This document shows, in pieces, positions 44,358 to 52,870 of a DNA stretch of 64,000 bases. The notes beneath the pieces are model-generated. The model saw only the letters and a list, made by a program, of their open reading frames with translations, did not search any database and was not told the origin of the DNA. Every line of letters begins with the position of its first letter. Positions within the stretch are counted from its first letter, which is position 1. This DNA comes from Arachidicoccus terrestris (lineage in GTDB: Bacteria > Bacteroidota > Bacteroidia > Chitinophagales > Chitinophagaceae): contig NZ_CP083387.1 in the NCBI RefSeq assembly GCF_020042345.1, positions 1,922,001 to 1,986,000 of the forward strand, read 5' to 3'. The position numbers and the translations under genes are program-made.

Positions 44358-47300
44358 TTAAAAGGTTAAGTGAAGGCTGAGTCCCATGTAACGGGTAGCC
44401 GGCTGATTAAAGACATCCACCCCGGAGAGGCCATTACCAGTGGACATAGTCAGCTCGGGATCAAAAGGAGCTTTCTTGTAGAAGTATATCAGATTACGGC
44501 CGATCAACGATGCTTTTATGCTATGGAAAAAACTGTTTTTAACCGGAAACGTATAACCCAAAGAAGCCTCACGCAATCTGACGACCGTTGCACTGTATAT
44601 ATAAGGTTCAGAGATGCCGGAACGGCTTCCGATAGCGCCGTACCATACTTTAGGATCGACTTTGGTGACAGCATTCCCGGCCTCATCAACGCCGTTTACA
44701 GCTACATACCCTCTGTCTCTGGCATCGCCGGTCTCTTTAGAGACACCGTATTGATCCAGCACCATTTGTGTCATGGAAAGAACGTGCCCGCCGAACCGGC
44801 CATCGACCAGAAAACTCAGGCTAAAGTCCTTATACTGCAGACTGTTGCTCCAGCCCAGCTGAAAGGTCGGATTAGGATTTCCCAAGTAACCGAACCCATT
44901 ACTTTCCGGGCGGTAAGGGTCGTCATCTGTACCGGAACCTGAGAAAATAACCCTGCCCTGTTCGTCTCTTTTAAAAACGACACCAGAAATATCCCCATAA
45001 GAACCGCCTTTCGCAATAATAGATTGATAAGAGTTATTCCCGTTATCGGTCAGGATAAACTGATCAATACCGTTCTTAGCATCCAGGTCAATGATTTCAT
45101 TTTTATTGCTGGCACCGTTAAATCCTGAGTTCCAGGTGAAATCTTCACTTTTGATCACATCTCCGTTGACGGTAAACTCGATACCCGTATTTTGTATATT
45201 ACCGGCATTGACATAACCCTTGGAGATCAACGAAGCGATTGCAGGCTGGATCGGAATATATTGATTTCTTGTGTTTGTTTTATAATAAGTAACACTTAGA
45301 TTTAACCGGTCATGAAAGAAACGCCAATCTGTACCAAATTCAAAAGAGTTTGTCTTTTCTGGTTTTAACTCAGTGAACGGCGCCGCTGTGTTAAACTGCA
45401 GCTGACCGGCACTGTTTTGTGTATTCTGCACCCGGGTCAGATAAGGCGGCACCGTGTTACCGACCTGAGCATAAGTACCTCTGATCTTTCCATAATCTAC
45501 AAATGCCGGCATCTTAAGCACCTGAGAAATGATCAGAGACAACCCGGCAGAGGGATAGAAATAAGAAAAATTCGGCGTAAAAGACAGGTTGGAAGACCAG
45601 TCATTTCTGCCGGTTAAAGTCAAAAAAGCCCAGTTATCATAAGACAGATTGGCATTGGCAAATATGGATTGCAGCTGACTATGATTAGGTATAACCGGTT
45701 TAGCATTACTTAATGTGACAACAGTGGAACCTGCCAGACCGGCTATCGTATTATCGGAGGAGAAGAAATCCCGTGTAGATAACTCCCCTGCGACCGTCAG
45801 GCCATCCAGTTTAGAATCGGTGATGCTGGCACCCACAATACCGCCTACCTTAAACTTAGCAGCCGGATTAGGATCATTGACGGTCAAAATCACGTCACCA
45901 TATTTCTGGGTAAAGGTCTGGTTGCTGAGATTCATATAGCCATTCCCGTTGGCATCAAAAACCTTGCTGGTTCCGGAATATCGATCATTTTCAAAACGGT
46001 CTGTTGTACGGTCCATATTACCCCTTAATTGGATATTCAGCCATTTGGTAAATTCATATTTGACATTACCACTGAGAATGATTCTGTTTCTGTTCGCAAC
46101 GCTGATGTCTTTATTCAGGATCCACCAGGGATTTTGCTCGATATCCGCTATCTCCGGCCAGTTCTGCCTGGCTTCTCCGATCGAATCCGGATTCAGGTAG
46201 TTTGTTTTATAGGGCATAATATCCACACCTCTTGGAAAAAGGTAAAGACCTGTAAGCGGGTTTAGATATAAACCCAAGGCAGGGCTATTATTGATCTTTT
46301 GATTAACGAACATGACATTCCCGTCTACAGTTAATTTGTTGTTGAGAAAGTGTCCTGTCTCTCTAAAATTAAAATTATTACGAGAGAGTTTGTTGCCCGG
46401 CTCGGTCCCTCTGGCAGAAACATTGGCATATGACAGATAGGTCTGTGCCTTTTCTGAACCGGCAGAGAAACTTACTGAATTGGTCCAGTTGGTCCCATTT
46501 TGAAAAAACTCATCCAGGTTATTTCGGGAAGAGCCGTTGATCTTGTCTCCCCAACTCTGAAACCCTGTCCCGTCTGTTGGGCCATAACTATTTTGAAGCT
46601 CAGGCTCATAAGCAATATGATCCAGGGAAAAGCTTGAGTTCACCTGAATCGTCGCGTTGCCGGCTTTCCCTTTTTTAGTGGTGATCAGGATAACCCCGTT
46701 TTGTGCCTGGCTGCCATAGAGCGCAGCAGCAGAGGCTCCTTCCAATACGGAAATGCTTTCAATGTCTTCCGGATTCAGATTAGAAATACCATCCCCACCG
46801 TCAGGACCGCCTCCAAAAGTGCCGTTTTGCTGTCCATTTGCATTGGCAGAGTTCGTAATAGGCACGCCATCGATCACATAAAGAGGTTGGTTATTTCCAT
46901 TGGCAGAGCGGCTTCCCCTTAAGATGACCTTCGCAGACCCGCCTACGCCGGACGCGCTGGGCGAAATCGTCAATCCTGCTACTTTACCATTCAGGGAGTT
47001 CATCATATTATCAGTCTTGACGGTGTTGAGCTGGTCACCGCTAACACTCTGAACATTATAAGACAGCGATTTCTGCGTTTGTTTCACACCAAGGGCCGTC
47101 ACCACAAGATCCTGTAACCCAGATCCCGGCAATGGCTTCATAGTAATAGCCAGCGTATTTTGACCGGCAACTGAGACCTCCTCAGTCTGATACCCCACAT
47201 AACTTACAACAAGTGTGGCGCCATCCGGCACCTCAAGCGTAAAAGCGCCATTATCTGCTGTAATGGTGCCTTTATTGGTGCCTTTAATCTGAATGCTGAC

Positions 47301-47729
47301 CCCTGCCATAGGCTGACCTGCTTCATCTTTCACCGTTCCGGATACCTTTTTGAGTTGCGCTTCCGCCATAGACCGGGATATTATGATCACCCTGTTATCC
47401 AGCATCTTATAATTAAGGCGCGTTCCGGAAAATAAGTTTTTCAACAGATCATTCAGTGGGATATCTTTCTCTTTTAAGTTGATCAGCGTGTTTTCAGGTA
47501 ACTGGTTGTCGCTATAAAAAAAGCGGCAATTGGCCTTCTGCTCAATAGAGGACAACGCTTCCTTTATGGTCGCATTTTTAAATTTCACCGTCAGTTTTTG
47601 GGAATAGGTTCTGGCCGATACCTGCAAACAGGTGGCCAGTAATAAAACAACACTGAGCTTCATGTAGAGAATTGCTTTTAAGCGGAGCTTCCCAATAGGA
47701 TACCCCCTATGAAACGAACATTTTTTCAT
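44358..47729 (-). CDS. SusC/RagA family transporter with N-terminal STN signalling domain
   Basis: An 1123-residue SusC homologue that should both import and signal. After the leader (ILYMKLSVVLLLATCLQVSA) a secretin/TonB short N-terminal (STN) domain is seen at ~40-120: LTVKFKNATIKEALSSIEQK, CRFFYSDNQLPENTLINLKE, LFSGTRLNYKMLDNRVIII. It is followed by a carboxypeptidase-regulatory-like domain (VSGTVKDEAGQPMAGVSIQI), the plug with VILRGSRSANGNNQPLYVID and SVLEGASAAALYGSQAQNGV, and the barrel ending in YMGLSLHLTF. The STN domain contacts the anti-sigma FecR (next gene upstream), so ligand binding would release the ECF sigma factor. No CAZyme lies beside it. Confidence 0.95.
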   Translation of the reverse strand: MKKCSFHRGYPIGKLRLKAILYMKLSVVLLLATCLQVSARTYSQKLTVKFKNATIKEALSSIEQKANCRFFYSDNQLPENTLINLKEKDIPLNDLLKNLFSGTRLNYKMLDNRVIIISRSMAEAQLKKVSGTVKDEAGQPMAGVSIQIKGTNKGTITADNGAFTLEVPDGATLVVSYVGYQTEEVSVAGQNTLAITMKPLPGSGLQDLVVTALGVKQTQKSLSYNVQSVSGDQLNTVKTDNMMNSLNGKVAGLTISPSASGVGGSAKVILRGSRSANGNNQPLYVIDGVPITNSANANGQQNGTFGGGPDGGDGISNLNPEDIESISVLEGASAAALYGSQAQNGVILITTKKGKAGNATIQVNSSFSLDHIAYEPELQNSYGPTDGTGFQSWGDKINGSSRNNLDEFFQNGTNWTNSVSFSAGSEKAQTYLSYANVSARGTEPGNKLSRNNFNFRETGHFLNNKLTVDGNVMFVNQKINNSPALGLYLNPLTGLYLFPRGVDIMPYKTNYLNPDSIGEARQNWPEIADIEQNPWWILNKDISVANRNRIILSGNVKYEFTKWLNIQLRGNMDRTTDRFENDRYSGTSKVFDANGNGYMNLSNQTFTQKYGDVILTVNDPNPAAKFKVGGIVGASITDSKLDGLTVAGELSTRDFFSSDNTIAGLAGSTVVTLSNAKPVIPNHSQLQSIFANANLSYDNWAFLTLTGRNDWSSNLSFTPNFSYFYPSAGLSLIISQVLKMPAFVDYGKIRGTYAQVGNTVPPYLTRVQNTQNSAGQLQFNTAAPFTELKPEKTNSFEFGTDWRFFHDRLNLSVTYYKTNTRNQYIPIQPAIASLISKGYVNAGNIQNTGIEFTVNGDVIKSEDFTWNSGFNGASNKNEIIDLDAKNGIDQFILTDNGNNSYQSIIAKGGSYGDISGVVFKRDEQGRVIFSGSGTDDDPYRPESNGFGYLGNPNPTFQLGWSNSLQYKDFSLSFLVDGRFGGHVLSMTQMVLDQYGVSKETGDARDRGYVAVNGVDEAGNAVTKVDPKVWYGAIGSRSGISEPYIYSATVVRLREASLGYTFPVKNSFFHSIKASLIGRNLIYFYKKAPFDPELTMSTGNGLSGVDVFNQPATRYMGLSLHLTF

Positions 47730-47973
47730 ACCTTTCGATTAAGTTTTTAATGTTGATTAAAAATGGGTGCATGTCTTTTCAGAGACATACACAAGCAGGC
47801 AGTTCCAGCTACCTGTGGTACGGGGAATGGGTCCAATCATTCCTCGTATTTTTTTGTCAGAAGTTTTGGTTCCCTTACGGTATGGGGTCATGTAACCGTA
47901 ACAATTTTTTCATTTTTTCAATCAGATTTACAAGTTAAATAATGATCAGGTGATTCTCTTGGCTTCGTTTAAA

Positions 47974-49131
47974 CTAATAAATACGGACTTTACGACCCTG
48001 GATCTCATACTGAAAGGGCTGAATCATTTGTAATTCGCTTAGCGCCTCCTGAAAAGCTTCCTCTTTAAAGACACCCGTAAATATATAGTTTGCGACATTT
48101 GCATTCGTAATGTCGATGTCTACATCGTACCACCTTTCCATGTTCCTGGAGAGGTCCTCGAAAGTTATCGCATTAAAGGCCAGCTGATGCTGCATCCAGG
48201 CTGTTTCCAGCATAATAGAATCTCCGCCTGATTTAATTTTGGGTTTTAATTTCGCCACATAATAACCCGTAGCTGCAATGGAACCGGTACCTGAAATACG
48301 GTTCTCAATTGAATCCAGATGGAGCCCGTCTTGCTGCTCCGCATTTTTTATACGGAGGAACTTGCCCGAACGTAGAACTTTGGTATCAAAAACGATTTTT
48401 TCGTTGGGCTTCAGTCGTATCATCTGTTCTGGATGATTTTTGGGATAGACCTCTACTGAGCCATTAATAAGGGTCGTTTCCATTCTATCTTCATATGTGT
48501 AGGCCTTTACATTGAACCGGGTTCCCAGGTCTTTAATATCCAGATATTCTGTATGAATAATGAATGTGCGTTTGGGATCGTGACGGATATCGAAAAACGC
48601 TTCTCCTTTTAAATAAACCTCCTTAATGGGAGCAGACGCGAAATACTTGGTATAAGAGAGTTCACTTCCGCTGTTGAGCCAGACTTTAGTGCCGTCCGGA
48701 AGCGTTACCTGTTTTTGATTGCCGTTATGGACTATAATAACCGTGTCCCCTCCTGTGTTAACCTTGCCCGCCTTTTTAAATAGCATACTAAGCCCCAATG
48801 CGAACAATATTATCGCAGCGGCGGCTACCCAGATCCTGGTTTTTTGATACCAGGGCCGGTTCGGGGCAGCTGCCGCCGGGGAAAATGCCAGATCCGCATC
48901 TAAAGGTTCTTTCTCCAGCCTGGCCCGGTGCTTTTCCCAGAACTCCAGACTATCTGCCCCTTTTGCAACAGCCAGTTGACGCCAGTAGGCGTCCAGCTGA
49001 GCATAAGTTGCCAGAGAGACATTATTAGCTGGATCGTTTTGTAAACGTTCCAGCTCTGCTGCCTCTTCTCCCGAAAGCGCCCCATCTTGCTGTTTACTGA
49101 GTAAAACCCAGAGCCTGACCGTATTGTCCAT
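47974..49131 (-). CDS. FecR-type anti-sigma factor
   Basis: A protein of about 385 residues from the ATG at 49131 (start MDNTVRLWVLLSKQQDGALS, the usual anti-sigma region); an in-frame ATG at 49188 adds 19 unlike residues. One transmembrane helix, IWVAAAAIILFALGLSMLF, lies at ~115-133. The FecR domain follows: QVTLPDGTKVWLNSGSELSY, EVYLKGEAFFDIRHDPKRTF, LGTRFNVKAYTYEDRMETTL and INGSVEVY. The C-terminal part (FEDLSRNMERWYDVDIDITN ...) is the DUF4974 domain of FecR homologues. It should hold the ECF sigma factor until the SusC STN domain signals. The sigma gene is upstream. Confidence 0.93.
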   Translation of the reverse strand: MDNTVRLWVLLSKQQDGALSGEEAAELERLQNDPANNVSLATYAQLDAYWRQLAVAKGADSLEFWEKHRARLEKEPLDADLAFSPAAAAPNRPWYQKTRIWVAAAAIILFALGLSMLFKKAGKVNTGGDTVIIVHNGNQKQVTLPDGTKVWLNSGSELSYTKYFASAPIKEVYLKGEAFFDIRHDPKRTFIIHTEYLDIKDLGTRFNVKAYTYEDRMETTLINGSVEVYPKNHPEQMIRLKPNEKIVFDTKVLRSGKFLRIKNAEQQDGLHLDSIENRISGTGSIAATGYYVAKLKPKIKSGGDSIMLETAWMQHQLAFNAITFEDLSRNMERWYDVDIDITNANVANYIFTGVFKEEAFQEALSELQMIQPFQYEIQGRKVRIY

Positions 49132-49239
49132 AGAATATGATTGAAGTGAAAGAACTCCAATATCTATAAAGACAACATTTTTTAACAATACCCCTAAAAG
49201 AGGAGAATTTATTTTTTTAGTGGTGGCACCGGCAGCCCA

Positions 49240-49806
49240 TCAATCCAACGCCTGGTGAAGTTTTTTAAACGCAATGGCCATTTGGGCCTCTATTGTTTTT
49301 ATGGATACCTTTAATAAAGTAGCGGCTTCTTTGTACTTGAGCCCGTTTTCTTTAACCAGCTGGTAAATAAGCCTGCACTTAGGAGGCAGTTGTTCGATCG
49401 CCGCCCGTACCCGGCCATTCAATTCTGCAAATTCGATCAAAGCCTCGGGATCCGGGTCACTGCATTTTAGCCGGGGAGTGGAACTGTCCCAATCGACAAA
49501 ACCGTCGCCAGTGGTTTCTAGTAATCCGAGATGTTTGTTTTTCAGATAGTTAATGGCCCGGTTACGGGTGCTTATATATAAGTAGAGGCGCAGATCCTTC
49601 ACCGAAACCAGATCCCTTCTTTTCTGCCAGATCTGGATCAGCACATCAGAAACGACTTCTTCTGCCAGTGGTAAATAGCGCACAATCGATATCGCGAACC
49701 GCAAAAGATCCGCAAACACCATGTGAAAAATGGCTTCGTAGGCTTTCAGGCCACACGGGCCGCTCAACGCTGTCTGCTCTGACTCTAACCTCTTTTTGTC
49801 AATCAT
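49240..49806 (-). CDS. ECF RNA polymerase sigma factor (sigma-70 family)
   Basis: A protein of about 188 residues from the ATG at 49806 (MIDKKRLESEQ); an ATG at 49836 adds ten residues. Region 2 is AYEAIFHMVFADLLRFAISI, VRYLPLAEEVVSDVLIQIWQ and RLYLYISTRNRAINYLKNKH. Region 4 is VRAAIEQLPPKCRLIYQLVK, GLKYKEAATLLKVSIKTIEA, then QMAIAFKKLHQ. The gene is followed by fecR, 108 bases apart, and then SusC and SusD. It should transcribe the SusCD genes in response to the ligand. A tandem operator-like repeat lies upstream (49910-50002). Confidence 0.93.
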   Translation of the reverse strand: MIDKKRLESEQTALSGPCGLKAYEAIFHMVFADLLRFAISIVRYLPLAEEVVSDVLIQIWQKRRDLVSVKDLRLYLYISTRNRAINYLKNKHLGLLETTGDGFVDWDSSTPRLKCSDPDPEALIEFAELNGRVRAAIEQLPPKCRLIYQLVKENGLKYKEAATLLKVSIKTIEAQMAIAFKKLHQALD

Positions 49807-49909
49807 TATAAGAAGATTGCCTAAAATCGGGGGCAAAGTACAAACAATTGTTCTTTAGGAAAAATGCAATTCCTGGTAAAACGGAGAAATCAGTCTATGG
49901 GAAATAAAG

Positions 49910-50002
49910 TTATGGACAATTATAAATTTCTATAATCGTTCATAACTATCAAAAATAACCACTTATGGACAAGTATAGCTTTCGATATCTGTCCACAACT
50001 AT
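49910..50002 (-). promoter_or_regulatory. Duplicated 40-bp operator-like repeat upstream of the ECF sigma gene
   Basis: Two 40-base copies, 49910-49949 and 49963-50002, agree at 31 of 40 positions and are 53 bases apart. Each copy has two inverted half-sites, of the type TTATGGACA / TGTCCACAA (copy 2) and TTATGGAC / GTTCATAA (copy 1). The outer copy lies about 104 bases upstream of the sigma start. It is likely a binding site for a dimeric regulator; which one is not known. Confidence 0.6.
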
Positions 50003-50069
50003 TAAATTAAAATATCCATAATACATAAAACGCTATGAAATAAGATGAAAAATTAAATAGCGCCTATCA

Positions 50070-50900
50070 TTACTTCAAGCTTTCTTGCAACGCCCGAATT
50101 TTATCCGTGTTAATATAATCAACACCCAGCGTTTCCATCAGGCGCCAGGCAGCCGGATTATCCGGGGCATTCCAGAAGCGGATTTTCTTGCCGGCTTTAT
50201 GGGCCGCTGTTACCGCAGACACCAACTTTTTATAATCGGTATCTGCGATCCTGCCATCTCCATTCCATGTCGAATAATTCGCAAAATTATCACTGAGCAT
50301 ATACACTTTCTTCATAGCGGCTTTGCTATATGAACGCCCCGGCACTCCGTCAAAAAAAATACCTGCTGTGGCCTTTGCCATCACGCTGTCACTGGGGATA
50401 TTTCCTGTGAATGTAAATCGCAGCTGCCGGCTATTTCTTAATGCCTTATAAGAGCGGATCAGGGCGACTCCCTTTTGATAGGCCGGGCTATCCTTCGGAT
50501 CTTTCAGATCAATCAATAATTCTAACTGAGCATTATGGCTGACATAGGGATAACCGCCATTCTCTTCCACATGGCGGGCCAGCGGCTCCAGATACATAGC
50601 AGCAAGTGTCTTTGTGGGATTAACGTCTTTTTTATTATGGGCCACCAACAGCTTTCCGTCCACTAAATAAATATCTGCTTCAATAGAACCGAATCGGGCA
50701 TTATAGGCCTCCGTAAAATAATTCGCCTGCTCATAGTCATTATGCGAATGGGCATTCTGTACGCTATACCGGCCTGTTGGTGATTCTCTCGTGTGGCTGG
50801 CAGTACAGCCCGCAAGCAGGCATAAACATACAATAACAATCAAGGGACGGACAGTTGTCCAATCATGGCGCTTACGCCGTATTTTCTGATTCATCTTCAT
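50070..50900 (-). CDS. Glycerophosphodiester phosphodiesterase-family lipoprotein
   Basis: A 276-residue lipoprotein with the lipobox LAGC (~Cys32) after a basic start. The mature part resembles the GDPD/PLC-type TIM barrel: NAHSHNDYEQANYFTEAYNA gives the catalytic HxH...N-D part, FGSIEADIYLVDGKLLVAHN the E-x-D and H motif, LELLIDLKDPKDS a further Asp/Lys, and DYINTDKI the end. In the family these residues bind Ca and catalyse phosphodiester cleavage; most are present. Substrate may be a glycerophosphodiester or other phosphodiester on the cell surface. The gene overlaps the end of the primase-like gene by 29 bases, which suggests translational coupling. No terminator is apparent; the operator-like repeat of sigma follows. 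Confidence 0.85.
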   Translation of the reverse strand: MKMNQKIRRKRHDWTTVRPLIVIVCLCLLAGCTASHTRESPTGRYSVQNAHSHNDYEQANYFTEAYNARFGSIEADIYLVDGKLLVAHNKKDVNPTKTLAAMYLEPLARHVEENGGYPYVSHNAQLELLIDLKDPKDSPAYQKGVALIRSYKALRNSRQLRFTFTGNIPSDSVMAKATAGIFFDGVPGRSYSKAAMKKVYMLSDNFANYSTWNGDGRIADTDYKKLVSAVTAAHKAGKKIRFWNAPDNPAAWRLMETLGVDYINTDKIRALQESLK

Positions 50901-51897
50901 TTAATTTGAGGGGACTTTGTCCGTCTTGCCGGAATCCCAGTTTGCCGGCATAAAATAATAAAGAATTCAATTTTATACGCCCGTCTGCGTTTTTGTAACA
51001 ATAATAAAACATCGCACGACAGGCCGGTTCATCAAACCGGGTACCGTCCATTGCACACAGGCGCAGATAGTAAGCCAGACCAACCTTAAAGGTAAAAGCC
51101 TCTGAAAGTGCATAGGCGATCCGATACCACTGTTCATATGAAGCTGTAATACTTTTTGCGCTTTCTTGCAGAAAGCGAATAACGGCTTCTACCAGTGCCT
51201 TCTCTTCAGCTTTATTTTTAAATTGAAGCCGCCTTTTGTCCTCACTGATTACAAAAGGTTGCTGCGCATTACCGGCTTTTGGCCATTCTCTTAGATCCAG
51301 TTGATCGACCATAAAAGGCTGTGTATGTTGTTTGATCACCAGATCAGGATCACTGGAAAGAAAACAAAGTCTGGTAATATCGCATCCGCTTTCATCGAGT
51401 TCCAGTTCATAATTATCAAAAAAATACCGGGCCAGTTTCTGGAAGGCCTTCTTATGAGAAGCTGCTATGGCCTCTTTTTTAACCTGAAATTCATATTCCA
51501 GGGCCACCAGCCCTTTATAGCCTTTTCCAGAGGGAGATAACCAATAAGAAAATACATAGAGGTCCTGCTCCAATACACCTGCCGTTTCCTCCAGTTCTTT
51601 CTCATTCAGCTTATCAATATCCAGAACCAAAATATAATTGTAGGCCTTGAGCGTTTCCGTCTTACGTTGATGATCGAACCTGCCACAAAAGGTTACAGCC
51701 GGCAATCCCCGCTTATACATGGTAAAAGACTCCAGGTCGCCGGCAGACTGGAAATGCCTGATCTGATCAATTTCAGCCTCCAGTTCTCCCGACTGTATTT
51801 TGTTCAGGACCGCATATATAGTGATCTCTTTTTCTATGGGTAGCCATATCTGTGATTGCCAGCTAACGGGCAGTGATAATAATTGTTGAGTGTCCAT
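50872..51897 (-). CDS. BT4734/VirE_N-type primase-like protein
   Basis: A 341-residue protein. Residues ~30-215 match the BT4734-like VirE N-terminal domain, related to archaeo-eukaryotic primases. Signs of this are YILVLDIDKLNEKELEETAG (the D-x-D acidic pair), WLSPSGKGYKGLVAL, and the ESGCDITRLCFLSSDPDLVI pattern. The C-terminal part (ALSEAFTFKVGLAYYLRLCA, RAMFYYCYKNADGRIKL) resembles the PriCT-type helical region. A helicase half, usual in longer VirE proteins, is missing. Similar standalone genes occur in mobile elements and phage-like regions of Bacteroidota, but no such element is visible around it. It overlaps the GDPD gene downstream. Confidence 0.8.
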   Translation of the reverse strand: MDTQQLLSLPVSWQSQIWLPIEKEITIYAVLNKIQSGELEAEIDQIRHFQSAGDLESFTMYKRGLPAVTFCGRFDHQRKTETLKAYNYILVLDIDKLNEKELEETAGVLEQDLYVFSYWLSPSGKGYKGLVALEYEFQVKKEAIAASHKKAFQKLARYFFDNYELELDESGCDITRLCFLSSDPDLVIKQHTQPFMVDQLDLREWPKAGNAQQPFVISEDKRRLQFKNKAEEKALVEAVIRFLQESAKSITASYEQWYRIAYALSEAFTFKVGLAYYLRLCAMDGTRFDEPACRAMFYYCYKNADGRIKLNSLLFYAGKLGFRQDGQSPLKLNEDESENTA

Positions 51898-52201
51898 GCT
51901 TTAGGTATTTAGATTGCCGGTCCGGTTATTTACAGGAGGCGATACAGGATCGCTCCTTCAGGTGCCTGATTGAAAATAAATAATCATCGTCAACACATAC
52001 CTGTTCAATTTTACGGGGGAAGATATCGCAATTTTACGGCCCGGCCAAAAGGGCTGTCCGGCAACAGTATGATTTGCCGCCATTTGCTGTTAAAATTGGC
52101 TATTTACTCAGGTATCTAATAGCAAATCGGTAATTTTACCTTTTGAGATGCGGCTTCCTGAGTTGCTCGCAATCTGAATATGATCCGTAAAATAATGTAG
52201 C
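51898..52201. other. Divergent intergenic region with a short direct repeat
   Basis: 304 bases between the VirE_N-type gene (minus) and the rhodanese gene (plus). It contains the string CAATTTTACGG twice, at 52006-52016 and 52029-52039, spaced by 23 bases, about two helical turns. No clear -7 box for either gene. Confidence 0.5.
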
Positions 52202-52675
52202 ATGATAGCATTCAAACGAACGCAACTGATATCCATTCTATTTAGTCTGGTTTTTATGGTTACGCTGCAGACGACGCTCTTTGCGCAATCTGCTCCGCTG
52301 ACCCAGCAGGAACCCTGGACAGTGACACAGCTGGTAGCACCTGCTGACCTGGCCAGAACAATAGAAACAGGCGCCAGGGAACAACAACCGCTTCTATTAA
52401 GTGTCGGACCTGCTGCTATGATCAAGGGTTCCATTGATATTGGGCCGGCTTCAGATAAGGAAGGCCTGAATAAATTAAAAGCAGCGTTAGAAAAACAACC
52501 TAAAGACAGGGAAATCATCATCTACTGCGGCTGTTGCCCCTTTGCCCACTGCCCCAATATCCGGCCGGCTTTCCGCTTATTAAAAGAGATGCACTTTACC
52601 CATGCCAGGCTATTGAATCTGGAACATAATATCCGAACTGACTGGATAGATAAAGGCTATCCTTCTGAAAATTAA
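52202..52675 (+). CDS. Exported rhodanese-like protein
   Basis: A 157-residue protein with a signal peptide (LISILFSLVFMVTLQTTLFA). The rhodanese fold is marked by PADLARTIETGAREQQPLLL, the loop SVGPAAMIKGSIDIGPASDK, and the active-site segment IIIYCGCCPFAHCPNIRPAF (~106-125). The Cys-rich loop (CGCCPFAHC) carries several candidates for the sulfur-carrying cysteine. It should act in the periplasm in sulfur or redox chemistry. The substrate is unknown. It reads the same way as the transporter-thioesterase gene that follows, 195 bases away. Confidence 0.85.
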   Translation: MIAFKRTQLISILFSLVFMVTLQTTLFAQSAPLTQQEPWTVTQLVAPADLARTIETGAREQQPLLLSVGPAAMIKGSIDIGPASDKEGLNKLKAALEKQPKDREIIIYCGCCPFAHCPNIRPAFRLLKEMHFTHARLLNLEHNIRTDWIDKGYPSEN

Positions 52676-52715
52676 GCGCATACATCAATATCCGGCAGCT
52701 CCAGTGAAAAATGTT

Positions 52716-52723
52716 TACTTTTG
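52716..52723 (+). promoter_or_regulatory. Candidate -7 box for the transporter-thioesterase gene
   Basis: TACTTTTG fits TAnnTTTG, 147 bases upstream of the start codon. No -33 partner found. Confidence 0.3.
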
Positions 52724-52870
52724 CACCGGCCGCCGGAATCAGGTTATCATACGCCCGGAAAAACAAGTGGCCCACTGATTTAAATGAAAAACAATCACCT
52801 TTCCGTTCAGGTCATCCATATTATCCATTAAAATTATTATCTATAAGGGCTTTGACTGTCCTACATCACT

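Noticed and set aside
49910-50002. DnaA-box-like strings (TTATGGACA) suggesting an origin
   Set aside because: They differ from TTATCCACA at two positions and come as two ordered inverted pairs rather than a cluster; no dnaA or dnaN nearby.
50872-51897. Evidence for a mobile element around the VirE_N-type gene
   Set aside because: No transposase, relaxase, helicase or terminal repeat was found; the gene alone is insufficient.
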